64,000 nucleotides of DNA from Tetracentron sinense. Its lineage: Eukaryota; Streptophyta; Magnoliopsida; Trochodendrales; Trochodendraceae. Below, one piece after another: positions 11,390 through 23,021 of the stretch. The notes beneath the pieces are model-generated. The model ran no database searches. It was not told where the DNA came from and saw nothing but the letters and a program-made list of their open reading frames with translations. The stretch spans positions 17,298,547 through 17,362,546 of the forward strand of contig CM026556.1 of the NCBI GenBank assembly GCA_015143295.1, given 5' to 3'. The first letter of the stretch is position 1; each line of letters starts with the position of its first letter. Made by a program: the position numbers and the translations under genes.

Positions 11390-13329
11390 TGAGCTCCACT
11401 AAGAATCCTCTTCGGATCCAGGTAACATCTTTCCTTCTAGTTCTAATGTTGACTCTGATTTACCCATTGCTATTAGGAAATGTATTAGGTCTTGTACTCA
11501 ACATCCCATTGCTAATTTTGTTTCCTATCATGCATTGTCTAATTCGTATTTTGCAGTTGCATTGGCCTTGTCTTATGTGTTTGTCCCTTGTAATGTAGCA
11601 TATGCACTTTCCCAAGCAGAGTGGTGAAAATCCATGAAAGAAGAGATGTTTGCACTTGAGAAGAATAGTACCTGAGATATGGTCGAGTTACCAAGAGGAA
11701 AGAGGTTAATTGGATGTAGGTAGTAGGTGTTTGTTCATAGTGAAGCACCACTTAGATGAATCAGTTGAAAGATACAAAGCTTGTCTAATCACAAAAGGAA
11801 ATACACAAACATATGTGATAAACTATCAGGATATGTTTGCTTCAGTTGCCAAAATAAACTCATTGAAAGTTCTTCTGTCCCTTGTAGACAACCAGGATTG
11901 ACCTCTGTATCAACTTGAAGTGAAGAATGCATTCTTGCATGGTGACTAGGAGGAAGAAGTGTACATGATACCTCCTCTTGGCTTTATATGTCCCTTAAGT
12001 GAAGGGAATGTGTATAAGTTGAAGAAGGCATTGTATGGACTAAAGCAACCTCTCAGAGCCTAGTTTGAGAGGTTTCGCAACACTATGGTGAAAACTGGTT
12101 ACAAGCATAGCTACGTAGACCATGCATTGTTTATTAAATACTCATCAGAATGTGACTATTCTGATTGTCTATGTGGATAATATTGTAGTTACAATTAATG
12201 ATAATATTGTAGTGTCGGAAGAGTTTGAGATCAAGGATTTGGGTCAGTTGAAATACTTTCTTGGGATCGAGGTGGTTAGGTCTAAGAAGTGTATTTTCAT
12301 CTCACCACACAAGTATGTTCTTGATCTTCGAAAGGAGATAAGCATGATGGGTTGTAAACCATGTGAATCCCCCTTCCATTGATATTAACCACAAACTCAA
12401 TGAAGGTAATGGGGAATGCCTTCCAGATGCAGGGAGATACCAGAGACTTGGTCACCTTATTTATCTCTCACCAGACCAGACATTGCTTATGCAGTTAGTG
12501 TAGTTAGCCAGTTTATGCATGCTCTCACCACCGGACACCTAGACGTTGTAAATAGAATTCTCCGCTACTTCAAGTCGTCTCCTAGAAAATGTTTAATGTA
12601 TACATGTCATAGAAGCTTAAGAGTTGAAGCCTACATTAATGTTGATTGGGCAGGCAAAGTTTCAGGTAGACGCTCTACTTCTAGGTATTGCACTATGGTT
12701 GGAGGCAATTTGTTACGCCGTGAAGTAAGAAGCAACATGTAGTTGTAAGATCCAGTGTAGAAGCACAATTTAGAGCTATGACACATGGGGTGTATGAATT
12801 GCTTTGGCTCCAGCTATTTCTGACTGAGATTGGGTCCCTACTAGTGGTTCTATGAGTTTATATTGAGACAATAAAGCAACAATTAGCATTGTCCACAATC
12901 TTGTGCAACACAATATAACTAAGCATATTTAGGTCATCGTCACTTTATTAAGGAAAAATTGAAGGACGAGTTACATTTGCACTCCATTCATAAAATCTGA
13001 AGATCAGTTGCCTGATGTGTCGACTAAGGGTCTTGGTGGTACTCAGTTTTGAATTTTTTTTAGCAAGTTGGGAATGAGTGATATCTAAATACCAACTTGA
13101 GGGGAAGTGTAGAATACTTTCATTACGTATTTATTTCATGTCTTATACAATGTAATAAGCCTATACTATTAGTATCTCTCATATACTAATCGTATACCAT
13201 TAGTGAGTATAAATAAAGTGTGTAAGAGAGACTGAATTAACTCTCTCTAATTCCATACCATATTTCTCTTCTTTCTTCTCTTTTCTCTCTCTTGCACAAA
13301 CCCTAGTTTACTATTCCTAATTTTCTACA
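11390..13329 (+). mobile_element. Ty1/copia retrotransposon remnant (RT-RNase H-3' LTR)
   Basis: The plus strand carries the end of the integrase/RT linker, reverse transcriptase and RNase H. RT motifs: DESVERYKACLITKGNTQTY, LEVKNAFLHGD, YKLKKALYGLKQP, the YVDN form of the YVDD box, and KDLGQLKYFLGIEV. RNase H: SLTRPDIAYAVSVVSQFMHA, ILRYFKSSPRKCL and DWAGKVSGRRSTS. Several stops and shifts interrupt it, many at conserved Trp codons. Gag, protease and the 5' LTR are absent. A purine-rich tract and a 222-bp 3' LTR close it. It lies antisense within LCAT3-like intron 10. Confidence 0.92.
13108..13329 (+). repeat. 3' LTR of the copia element
   Basis: 222 bp beginning TGTAGAA and ending TTCTACA, a perfect 7-bp terminal inverted repeat. 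Preceded by the polypurine tract 'gaggggaag' (13099-13107), just after the RNase H reading frame. Contains a 'tataaataaag' box near 13208. Confidence 0.88.
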
Positions 13330-13491
13330 AATGAGTCTCTTGTAGCCTTGTAGGTGCTCATAAAACCATAATATTCTTGTGAACCTGTTGGTTATGCCCT
13401 ATCACTTCCGAAATTGCACAAAATTAGATTATTGACTTCTCAAGTTCTTTGCACCTTCTCTGATATTTTATTTATTCAATAGCCCTCTCCG

Positions 13492-13513
13492 CCCCCCCCC
13501 CCCCCCCCCCCCC
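13492..13513 (+). repeat. C22 homopolymer followed by A tract
   Basis: Twenty-two consecutive C then nine A. Length is likely unstable and may be a consensus error. Confidence 0.9.
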
Positions 13514-13753
13514 AAAAAAAAAGAAAAAAGAAACATATCAACGGTTTCTTTATGTTTTACCATTAAATGAGATTTTGGCTCCTTAATTGAAGTACTCATT
13601 TTGTCTTCTGTTTTCTAACTAACTAAAGAAGTTGTATCATCTCTTAGTATTCGAGCCAGGCTTCAGCTAGCTACCTCAAGGTTGTGACACAGTACCAACC
13701 AATTGAGCCACAGATCCTGAAGATTTTCATATAATAACATGAATAAAAAATAA

Positions 13754-13829
13754 AAGAATATTGGGGCTGAAACAAAGGTCAGAAATAGCACCTTGGTTGA
13801 TTCAGCAGGAACTGTTTCATCTTCATTAG
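13754..13829 (-). pseudogene. Partial second copy of LCAT3-like exon 10
   Basis: Directly downstream of exon 10 on the minus strand, about 40 bp repeats the codons for DETVPAESTK and the donor. A second copy of the acceptor region ('tttgtttcagccccaatatt') then follows. It lacks the YVDG half. One base difference restores the family Val. Confidence 0.8.
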
Positions 13830-13832
13830 CAC

Positions 13833-13886
13833 CTTGGTTGATTCAGCAGGAAGTGTTTCATCTCCATCCACATAAGAATATTGGGG
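13833..13886 (-). CDS. LCAT3-like exon 10 with acid residue
   Basis: Exactly 18 codons after acceptor 'tttcag': PQYSYVDGDETLPAESTK, donor 'aag|gtgcta'. The catalytic Asp motif in the family is YVDGDGTVP; here G is E and V is L. Confidence 0.88.
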
Positions 13887-13969
13887 CTGAAACAAACCAT
13901 GAATAGAAGAAATAAAGTTAAGAATGTACTAATTTTATTTTTGGGTGTGAGCGAACACACATCCACCCA

Positions 13970-14655
13970 CCCACACACACACAACCGCATGTGCGCACGC
14001 ACACCCGCATGCACGCGCACACACACAGAGTAGGTAGCAAACAAATGGCGGTGGTTTTCACTTTTCACATGTTATTCATCAGAGATTGAGGAAGCGAAAA
14101 CAAGCCACCTCTTTTTTCATTGTATTTAGGGGTAAAAATATGAAAAAATAAAGAGATGCCTTCTTTTATTGATCAACCATTATCTGAGGAAAAAAAAAAT
14201 CAAATTTTGTTTCTTTACTGAGCACAAATCTCACATTACATTAGATTCCTTCTTAGGACGTCTATGACCGATCCCTCCCATTCATCTCATTGTTTCTCAG
14301 AACATCTATAGATGCCCGCACACCCACCCACACCCACACCCACACCCACACGCGCACACACAGAGAGTAGGTAGCAAACAAATGGCGGTGGTTTTCACTT
14401 TTCACATGTGATTCATCAGAGATTGAGGAAGCTAAAACAAGCCGCCTCTTTTTTCATTGTATTTAGAGGAAAAAATATGAAAAAAAAAGAAGAAAAAAGA
14501 TGCCTTCTTTTCTTGATCAACCATATCTAAGGAAAAAAAATCAAATTTTGTGTCTTTACTTAGCACAAATCTCACATTACATTAGATTCCTTCTTAGGAC
14601 ATCTATGACTGATCCCTCCCATTTCATCTCATTGTTTCTCAGAACATCTATAGAT
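13970..14655 (+). repeat. 337-bp tandem duplication seeded by a CA-rich microsatellite
   Basis: Each copy starts with a (CA/CCCA)-rich tract, then 'gtaggtagcaaacaaatggc' (14030 and 14367), and ends 'tctcagaacatctatagatg'. It lies in LCAT3-like intron 9. Confidence 0.88.
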
Positions 14656-14949
14656 GTCCTATTGACCAAAGTCCAAACAATGGTCTACCAGCCTAATAAC
14701 TGTTATCATCTAGATGGTGGCCGTGACAACCATTTGATGAAACTCAATTACAACTTACAAGATCCATGTCAAAGAACAGCTGGGTCGTGTGACAGTAACT
14801 ATAGACTGTTTTGAACAAATATCATCAATGACCAGTCAACAAAATTCGATGGATAAGATAATTACTCGTCTAATGGACCTACTATTGGAATGGAAGTTCC
14901 CTAAGTGGGAACCATTGGTCACTTGCGTAAATGTTTCTCGCCCTCTCTA

Positions 14950-14993
14950 TACATATATATATATATATATATGGAGAGAGAGAGAGAGAGAAA
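14950..14993 (+). repeat. (AT)n(GA)n microsatellite
   Basis: Perfect TA run followed by a GA run. Confidence 0.9.
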
Positions 14994-15331
14994 GACATGG
15001 TTAGGAAAGCTTCCATGGAACTAAAAGCTCTATTTCAAGGGGTGTGTGTCTGTCTGTGTTTGTAAGAGGGCTAATTTGGTACCCAGGGGTGTGTACGTGT
15101 CAAAGAAGGATAATTTGGTAGCTAGCATTCTTTAACGGTACACAAAACAGTGATATGATATCTAATGCTTCTGCACACCATTATGCCATCGCCCACATTT
15201 TGGGTACTAATGAGTGATGACATTATCGTCAGACATCACCATATACAGGTTTTATGTTGTTGGAACCTACAGCTAACCACTATATGGTAACTTGCATAAA
15301 GAATTTCAAACACAAAAATCAGTTTACTAAC

Positions 15332-15386
15332 CATTGAGTTGCATATTTCCGACAAGTCCTCAATTGGAGAGGTTTCAGAAACATAG
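15332..15386 (-). CDS. LCAT3-like exon 9
   Basis: Acceptor 'aatgcag'. Completes Cys with exon 8, then YVSETSPIEDLSEICNSM, donor 'atg|gttagt'. 158 + 55 bp keeps frame. Confidence 0.88.
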
Positions 15387-15935
15387 CTGCATTGCAGAGA
15401 AAATGTGTCAGATGTGCTTACAGAGAAGATCGGGTTGTGTCAATTGTTTTCTGTAAATTAAAAAAAAATTAAAAGAATAATAAATCTCTTGTACTAAAAG
15501 CAAGCTATTGTATGTTTACTTGCAGACACAACATTCATTCTTAATATATTGCAATTTTTTTTGCGTCTCAGTAAGTTGAGAATAACCATTTTGAAAGTGA
15601 TTGTTAATATTGACATTTGACAATTACTTTCTCGTCCTACAGTTCACAAGGCCCTATTTTAGGCTGATCATTTGAGTGAGGGAAGCCAGAGCATTGGTCA
15701 AGAGAGAGAAAGAAGAGGAACTATAATCGAGAAAGTCATGAGAATCTTGATTACAAAAGATATTTTACAAAACTTGCAGAAATGAGCTTTAACAGGATTA
15801 AAAGGTCAGATTAAATGGGTTTGAAGTTTGTATTCATTCATCCTGATATTAACCAACTGGTGCTTGCTCAGTTGCAGGTAGCTTAAACTAAAAAATAGAA
15901 AAAAGTTAAGAAAAGAAATGAAAAACCCATTTAAG

Positions 15936-16585
15936 CCCTACTGCTTGTACCTATGAGAAACGTGCAAAGGGGTTGAAATCCACCATTTGATTGGTCCAAC
16001 ATAAGGACATCTCCTTGCCTGAAACTTGATCTGATTGGATATGATCCTAAACACTTGAACTAGATCACTTCGCTTAAATGGTGAGAAGGAAAATTATGAG
16101 GATCTGGAGAAAAAGTTCCAGTGTATCAGATAGTTACAACCATCTGTTCAGGTCACTTTAATAAATTTGCCATTGTCAGATGAATAGCAAGGATCTAACA
16201 GCATTGCCAAATTCCTACTTATTGGCTTCAGAAAGGATTAGGATGAATACTTCTTAGGATGGAGGACATGAAGACCAACCTACCTGCCTAAGCCAAACAA
16301 AACTTGCACATGCAGATGCAAGGGCTGGACCCCAGTAATAAAGGGTACCTAATCAATAAAGAGACCTGAACAGATGATTGTAACTATCTGATCCACTGGA
16401 CCTTTTCCTCCAGATCCTCATCATTTTACTTCTCACCATCCAAGCAAAGTGAAATAGTTCCAATTTTTAGGATCATATCCAATCGGATCAAGTTTCAGCC
16501 AAGGAGATCTCCTCATGTTGGACTAATCAAATGGCAGGTTTAAACCCCATTGCACATTTTTCACATGTACATACAAGTAGTAGGA
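15936..16585. mobile_element. Foldback element with ~230-bp inverted arms
   Basis: The left arm (about 15936-16165) and right arm (about 16345-16585) are imperfect inverted copies of each other, sharing 'gattggatatgatcctaaa' and 'atcagatagttacaa'. Outer tips are 'cctactgcttgta' and its complement. The 180-bp centre has no coding capacity. Target duplication unclear. Lies in LCAT3-like intron 8. Confidence 0.8.
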
Positions 16586-17260
16586 CTGTCAGATGGCAGA
16601 GCCTGGGTCTTACCAGGCCCGGGGGGCACTAGGACCAGGTGAGGGTATGGCCAGGGCCTAAAAGAAGAATAAATTTCTTTCCATACACTGCATTCGGATG
16701 TCAACTTGAAATCAATCCTCCTCATTTATCCCGTCTAGGGACAGGCGATGTAATAGAAAGAGCAACACAACTGAATTATTGTTTTCTATTTTATTTACTC
16801 AGTGGCAAAGTAGTATTATTTTTTTAAAGTTAAAAAAAAGTATAATATACTATAAATTATTATGTGTTTACTATTGTTTTACATTGAAGTTATATATATA
16901 AAATACTATATTTTTGTTATGTGTTTAGCTATATGCTTTTTCTTTCCTTATATTTAATTTTGACACAGTACTAATATAAGACATATATCGATCTTATATG
17001 TATAGTATAGATCTTATTAAAGTGTTAAGATTTAGATATAGTAATAATTTTGTTATGGGGATAAAATAAGTTATTTTAAAACAATACTGACATAAGGCAT
17101 AGTACTAGTATATATCTAAATTTACAACAATACTAACAGAAAGGCATTTTGACACAATACTAACATAAGGCATAGTATTAAAGTGCTCCTATGTAAAACA
17201 TATTTAACAACATACTAATATAGTAAGTATATATCTTATATATAATAAATACTATACATA
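16586..17260. other. AT-rich intronic sequence, no gene
   Basis: A GC-rich edge (16590-16660) is followed by strongly AT-rich DNA with repeated 'actaacataaggcatagta' motifs near 17085 and 17160. A loosely similar GC-rich edge lies beyond the solo LTR (18600-18720), so both may belong to one element split by the LTR. Confidence 0.4.
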
Positions 17261-18564
17261 TGTGCGATAGCCGGCCCGGGTCGATCCCCTCCCCACATCC
17301 GTGTTTTTCAACCGATGCGAAGCCGAGATCTGTTAGAGTCGCCACCAATCAAGATTTTTGGGTGAGATTGGTCACCCACAATTAAGAACCCTCGATTGAA
17401 TAAAAAACCGAGAATGGGTCCGGGGATTCTTTTATGAGTTGGGGAAGGTGTTAGGCACCCCACCTCATCCGTCGAGCGACGGTTACCTCTTAACTTTCTC
17501 CATTAAATTAATTCGAAATTATTTTCTATTTTTTTATTATTATTTCGAGAAAAACCACCCCTCCTCGACCGAGTTAAGGCGATTTCATCCCTACTTGTTT
17601 TCTTTTATTTCGAGATTGGAAAGCCACCCCTCCTCGACCGAGTTAGGGTGGATTTCTCTCTACTTGCGCGGCAAAATCCCTTTTCCCTAAATCGGCGAAC
17701 GGCCACACATCCCTCCTCAACCGAGTTAAGAGGGGCCCCGCCTACATTTGGATGGAAAAGGGACAAAACTACTAACAATAATAAAGAAAAGCTTAAAAAA
17801 GAAGTCGAAGATCTAGTCTTCCGGCCCTCTCTTTCACCCGGATTTCCTCGTCCGCACAACCGTGAAGAGGGAAATCTCCGAGCTACTCAGAGAAAGTGAG
17901 GGAAGAAGAGACTTGGACGGGTAGAAACAGAGGATGAGGATGTGGCATACCTTTTCCCTTTATAAATGCTCCAAGTGGTTGAAGAGAAGAGAATGCTTTG
18001 ACGAGATCCGAACTTCCAAGATTTCCCCCAAAGTTGGTGAAGATCACTCCTAGGTTGATGGCTGGAATTTCTGGGATTCGAGGGCTAAGCTAGGCTTTTT
18101 CAGAGTTCTCCTCGGTTTCAAGTTGAAAGCCTAAAGGATTCTCCTCCGATTCTCAAGAGTTCTCCTCTGGATTTTCCAAGATGATTTATGAGTTGGAGTA
18201 AGGCTCCTTTTATAAGGTGAAACAATAGGATTTTCACGCTTTTTTTCCGATGTGGGACTAAAAAAAATAACCCCGAAACGTGTTGGCCCGCAAAACGAGA
18301 TTTTAATTAGGTTTCCGTACGCCGCGCCTTTATGAAGGGCGCGTGACTAATCTTGGCAAAAAAATAGGGGCGCACCCTTATAAAGGGCGCGGGTTAATTT
18401 CAAGCTTAAAAACAAGTTCCCCCCCCTTGGGCTCGAGTTGGTTTGGGCTTGGGCTTTGTTCTCGGCTTTGATCTTCGACCTTTCGGAGTCCGGATTTCGT
18501 CATCTTTCTCAATACTTGGGCACCACTGGGTTTTCTCAGGCCCATGCAAAATAGGGTGTCTACA
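17261..18564 (-). mobile_element. Solo LTR (gypsy-like), 1304 bp
   Basis: Bounded by TG...CA ends ('tgtgcgatag' and 'gggtgtctaca') and a perfect 5-bp target duplication 'acata' (17256-17260 and 18565-18569). On the minus strand it starts TGTAGACACCC, as many plant gypsy LTRs do, and has a 'cttataaaagg' TATA box near 18215. No internal domain, so it formed by LTR-LTR recombination. Sense to the LCAT3-like gene, intron 8. Confidence 0.88.
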
Positions 18565-18784
18565 ACATATATAATGGTGTAGAATAGCATGTGGAGGGCC
18601 TGCCCAGCCCTCAACTTAGAGGGTTTTCAAGAATTCAGCGCTACCCAGGCCCACGGGCCTTGTAGAAAAAAAAGCCCTCAAATTTGCAGGCTTAGGAGGG
18701 TCGGATTTCCACCCCAAACAAGCAGGGAGGCCCTCTTGTCCTGACATTAGTATTGCAAATGGGTGATGTGGCTTAGTTACATAC

Positions 18785-18942
18785 CAAACATCAATAGGCG
18801 TATCAAACGATGTCCCAAAGATGTTATAGAAACTGACGCCATTTGGCAGTTGAGCATTATTGAGAATTTGGCGGGTCCCTGCTGCCCATCTGAGAATAAA
18901 GAAGTTGAATGGTAGAGCTATTGCCTTCTTGTCATAAGTTAG
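18785..18942 (-). CDS. LCAT3-like exon 8
   Basis: Reads LTYDKKAIALPFNFFILRWA, then AGTRQILNNAQLPNG and VSFYNIFGTSFDTPIDV. The donor is a strong 'gtatgt'. The base pair before the expected start is AC ('tttacac') where the family requires AG, so the acceptor appears lost. Confidence 0.88.
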
Positions 18943-19057
18943 GTGTAAATAAAATGAAATTTGTTAATAAAATAAATGATAACCACAGGTAAAATATCCA
19001 GATGAATGTAGGAAATTCTTGGCAGAGATGTAACTATTGTGCTACCAACAAAGCATA

Positions 19058-19108
<51 letters not shown>

Positions 19109-19110
19109 TA
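19058..19110 (+). repeat. Compound (CA)n(TA)n(GA)n microsatellite
   Basis: Three perfect dinucleotide runs in succession. Confidence 0.92.
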
Positions 19111-20573
19111 AAATAATTTACCAAATACAGTCAGATACGCGGCCATTTGTTGATATTACAGGGTCAAAGCATAAAATTGGCCTATTTCACTGGATTTTAA
19201 TCAAATGGAAACATAGCATCATCTTCCAGAAATTTGCTTAAGGCAATTCAAAATCATTGGCAATGAAGAATGAACAAGGTCATTAATGATAATATTAAAG
19301 AACAAATATGCTCACAGAAAACAATCATACTTAATAGAAGCTAAAAATCTTACGACAAATCCCTGGCATTCCCAGCTTAAACTGGTTCTCCATGATCAAT
19401 AAAACTTTGCCTATTCAACTTAGAGCCTTGACATTGGACCTGTGTACCAGTATCAAGCACAAACATGACAAGGTGTCCGGCTGGCTATCATCTTGGGCTT
19501 TGAATTGATTCCTGCATTGGGTTCTTCCGCCAAAAAAAGTACTTTTTTGTTCATTTAGAAGGGGATGCATCGGAAGATACAAGTGGGGATGAATCCTAAG
19601 ATACAAGTCAATACAACGATTCAAAGTGATAAAGTTCATCTGCTTATTCAGAATGAACTCGCCATTCACTTGAGGAATGTCTTTAGTACCTGGTGCAACA
19701 TAATACTTTTCAAACAAAAATCAATTCCATAAACATTATAATGATGGTTTAATGAAGCTTCAATCAATTTCTAGAAGTTTTTTGAAGGATATAGTACCTT
19801 ACATTACCATCCCGAAACTGTAGCAAGGAGTAACAGTAGGTATTTTGAGAATAGGAAACATGATTCTGACTTTTCGGTGTTCAAACTTCAAAGTTCGGAG
19901 ATGGATTCAAACTGTCTTCTTTCTACAAGCCTTCTAAGCCATGCAAATACATCGAATTTCATATCCTCTAACTATTTTCAGGTTGAGGATATCCAGTCGG
20001 ACGAAGTGAATGTACAAAGCATCAGGATAAAAAAGTGAATGTACAAAGCATTTATTGTGGGATTCACAAGTCACAGTCATTTTTTACATGAAAAGTCACT
20101 TCCTAAACAATTCAAAATGGTATTAGTTACTGATGTAGAATGGTCTCTGGACTTCTCTCGAACACTTGCTGAAATCTGGACAGCAAATTGAGATCATGAA
20201 GAAACATTTAAATCTTACATGAATAGCACTTGCTGTTTTTTGGAATACAGAAAGAATATCTCAAGAACAAACAAAATAAATCAAGGAAAATTGTTTTTGT
20301 TTCAGAAAACAGCAATAGATAATCACTTAGCAAGAAAAAATGGTACAAATCAATCACAAAAAAACCCTAAAGGGTGTATGTTTAATAGGTCTTATCAAAT
20401 GAATAAAAAACTTTGTTTGAATATTCAAATCTATATTGTACTTCCTTTCTTTTATATATTGAGCTTATTTACCGATAAAAAAAATATTCAAATCAAACGA
20501 ATCAATTGCCACTAACATACATGTCCCTCTCTTTATGTAAACAAACCTTAAACAAAATTCTACTGCGGACGAA
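19111..20573. other. LCAT3-like intron 7, no feature recognised
   Basis: A 100-codon open frame on the minus strand (19415-19717) shows no recognised domain. Otherwise AT-rich. Confidence 0.45.
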
Positions 20574-21707
20574 GTGAATTATTGATTGAAGCAATTAGGA
20601 GGACGACCACACTCACAAGTTGACATTATTTTGACTCTACTATCATCTAATTCGTAAGATTAACACTATTTCGACCAAGGATCACAACAATTTGGTATCA
20701 AAGCCGTTGATCCTTGAGAAACCAAGGTGACCAAAGCAGAACTTGGGCAAGCACTTGAGAAACTCAACGATCGAATCGAAGAAATGATGAACCGTTCTGA
20801 TCAAAACTCCTCACCAATCCAAGTCATACTGGAAAAGATGGAATCAATTAAAAAAACACCCTACTAGTCTAGATTCGCATAAGCATCACAAAGCACCAAG
20901 GTATGTCAACGAGTTAGGGTATTCTTACCGAACTCCAACATACCATCGATCAGTGAAGGTGGATTTTCCATAATTCAATGGAGACAATCCCATGGGTTCG
21001 ATCTATATAGTTAAACAATGCCAAGATTACAATCGAATTTCAGATGATCAAACAAATGCAGCTGAAGATGCTCTTGACAAAACACAAGATGCAGTTGACG
21101 CTACAATAGAAAATGGTGTTGTGTAGATCAGATCTGAATGAAAAGAAATTTTGGGTGTTCGGATTCAACCCCAAACATTCCAGCCAAAGATTATCAAGAT
21201 GAGAGTTGAGTGGATTTTCCATGCTAGGATGTTGAATGATCCACCTCCAACTAAATGGCCTATCAAGGTCAATTTCAAGAAGAGGACGAAGATGAAGGAC
21301 CAACGTAAATTTTTGGGGATTTTTAGCCTTGAGGACAAGGCTATTTCCAAGGGGAAGGGAATGATGCACACCTCCACTACCTACATGCATACCATGTTCA
21401 TCCCTAACACACTAGTCTCCCCACTTTGAGTAACCACTATTTAAATTTCAATAATGGCTATCTTAGGTAGATTTGCTTAATCTTCTCTCCTAGTTTATCT
21501 ATATTCTAGTTGTCATTCTCAGTTTTTGATTTCCTTCTAATAAGGTAGTTTAGTTGCTTTATATAGGAGAATATGTAATCTTGAATAACAAAGAATTATT
21601 GATTAAAACAATTAGGAGGACGACCCACCCTCACAAGTGGCCATTATTCTGTCTCTACTATCATTAGTTCGGAAGATTAACACTATTACGATCAAGGATC
21701 GTAAACA
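20574..21707 (+). mobile_element. Internally deleted Ty3/gypsy element
   Basis: A truncated 5' LTR end (20574-20689) is followed by a primer-binding site 'tggtatcaaagcc' matching initiator Met tRNA (20693-20705). Gag start follows, with the family VDFPxFNGDNP-type motif. Pol is gone: the sequence jumps to a C-terminal stretch with RVEWIFHARMLNDPPPTKWP and SLEDKAISKGKG, then a polypurine tract and the 3' LTR. Only about 670 bp of interior remain. Antisense within LCAT3-like intron 7. Confidence 0.85.
21362..21707 (+). repeat. 3' LTR of the deleted gypsy element
   Basis: Starts TGATGCACACC just after 'aaggggaaggga' and ends 'cgtaaaca'. Its last ~115 bp match 20574-20689, the surviving end of the 5' LTR. 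A 'tttatatagg' box lies near 21560. Confidence 0.82.
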
Positions 21708-21828
21708 CATTATAGGTGAGAAACCAATACAAATAAACTAAAAAAAATAAAGAGAGAACAGAAAATCTCAAACACCGTCATTGTGAGAATTTAGAAGGTA
21801 TCCTGCTATTGAAACTTGAAAGCTGTAC

Positions 21829-22011
21829 CTCATTATTTCTCAAAGCTTCTTCAAATAGAACAACACTTTCAGTTGGTCCATATGATTCCAATTTGACTGA
21901 AGAAGTTTCCTTGCCTTCAGATTCCTTTTGCCAAACCCGAATCTGAGGTTGCTTTTTCCACTTGAACTGTGGATTTGGCAGCATCTCATATATTGAGGGG
22001 CACTCAACCAA
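21829..22011 (-). CDS. LCAT3-like exon 7
   Basis: 61 codons, fully open: acceptor 'gtgcag', LVECPSIYEMLPNPQFKWKK, then QPQIRVWQKESEG and LESYGPTESVVLFEEALRNN, donor 'gag|gtacag'. Very close to the LCAT3 subgroup rather than LCAT4. Confidence 0.92.
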
Positions 22012-22937
22012 CTGCACATTAGAACAAGTTATGTCATTTTAGCTGACAGTGGATAGCTTCACAAAACATAGCCACTAGATATGTGCCATTGTGATTATTC
22101 AGCAAGCAGCATAAATAACTGTTACAGAAGATATTGAGATGCATTGTGGAATTGGTCAAGAAATAACATGCTAAAACCAAATGTATTTTCCTCTGTTACA
22201 AATATTAGTAAGGTGATCAGGTAGAAGCACAGAACGCAACTTTCTAGGGGGTGGTAGACCACCTTATGAGACATGTTTGTAGAACTTCTATAACTGTCTT
22301 TTTCAGGTTTTTACAAAGACAGATCAAGTTTCTAACCCTAAACTGAGGTAATTCCGCTAACCCAATAACCCTCGTGTTCTTACTTTCTTTCAACTAAATT
22401 TATTTATTATTGAAATTAGTCTATGTCCGTTTGTCTCTGTGCATGTGCTTTTTTTTCCTTTTCTTTTTTTGGTTGGCTATACATGTATCACTCTTCCAAT
22501 AGATATGGCTATGCTACAGCATGACCTACCAGTGAAGTATCCATTTCAGAACCCATCCATATGGGAAAATGAACAGTTTGACATTGATGTGTATAAGCTA
22601 TGTGTTAGATCCCTGTTGGGATGCTTGCAAGACAATAACCATATAATTCACATGCTCACAACTCAAAATCTGGTCATATTATGATCAAAATCATTGAAGA
22701 AAGTAGGCCCAAATCTTAAAGAACTTTAACATCCATTGTAGGTGGGACTTGGGAGTGGGACTGATCACAGATTTTGCTAAATAAAAGACGAAGCAAAAAA
22801 AATATTGAACTACAAGACTCTAAAGCAAGAACCATGAAAGACTGGACAGCCGTAAGTGGTGTCTTCACATAGTAGCTTAATTTTCTTTGGGTTAACATAT
22901 CATCATACTTGTTAATTTGTTAGGTCTGAAAAATTAC
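22012..22937. other. LCAT3-like intron 6
   Basis: An 81-codon plus-strand frame (22439-22684) has no recognised domain. No repeat structure seen. Confidence 0.45.
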
Positions 22938-23021
22938 CAGTTGATGGATTGTCCATCTTGATACGAAAAAGTAGCTTTCAAAGCCCTCAACAAACTGCAA
23001 TCCCGTTAAGAGAGAATCATT
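22938..23021 (-). CDS. LCAT3-like exon 6, 5' end lost
   Basis: 28 codons: NDSLLTGLQFVEGFESYFFV then SRWTIHQL, donor 'ctg|gtaatt'. About 17 bases that should precede it (the GAPGCI codons and an AG acceptor) are not recognisable; no AG occurs in the preceding ~30 bases on the minus strand. Confidence 0.8.

Noticed and set aside
19415-19717. 100-codon minus-strand frame in LCAT3-like intron 7
   Set aside because: No conserved motif; lies between well-placed exons 7 and 8 without matching the family.
21040-21390. 116-codon minus-strand frame
   Set aside because: Antisense shadow of the gypsy gag/pol remnant.
22439-22684. 81-codon frame in LCAT3-like intron 6
   Set aside because: No recognised domain, no splice context, ordinary AT-rich composition.
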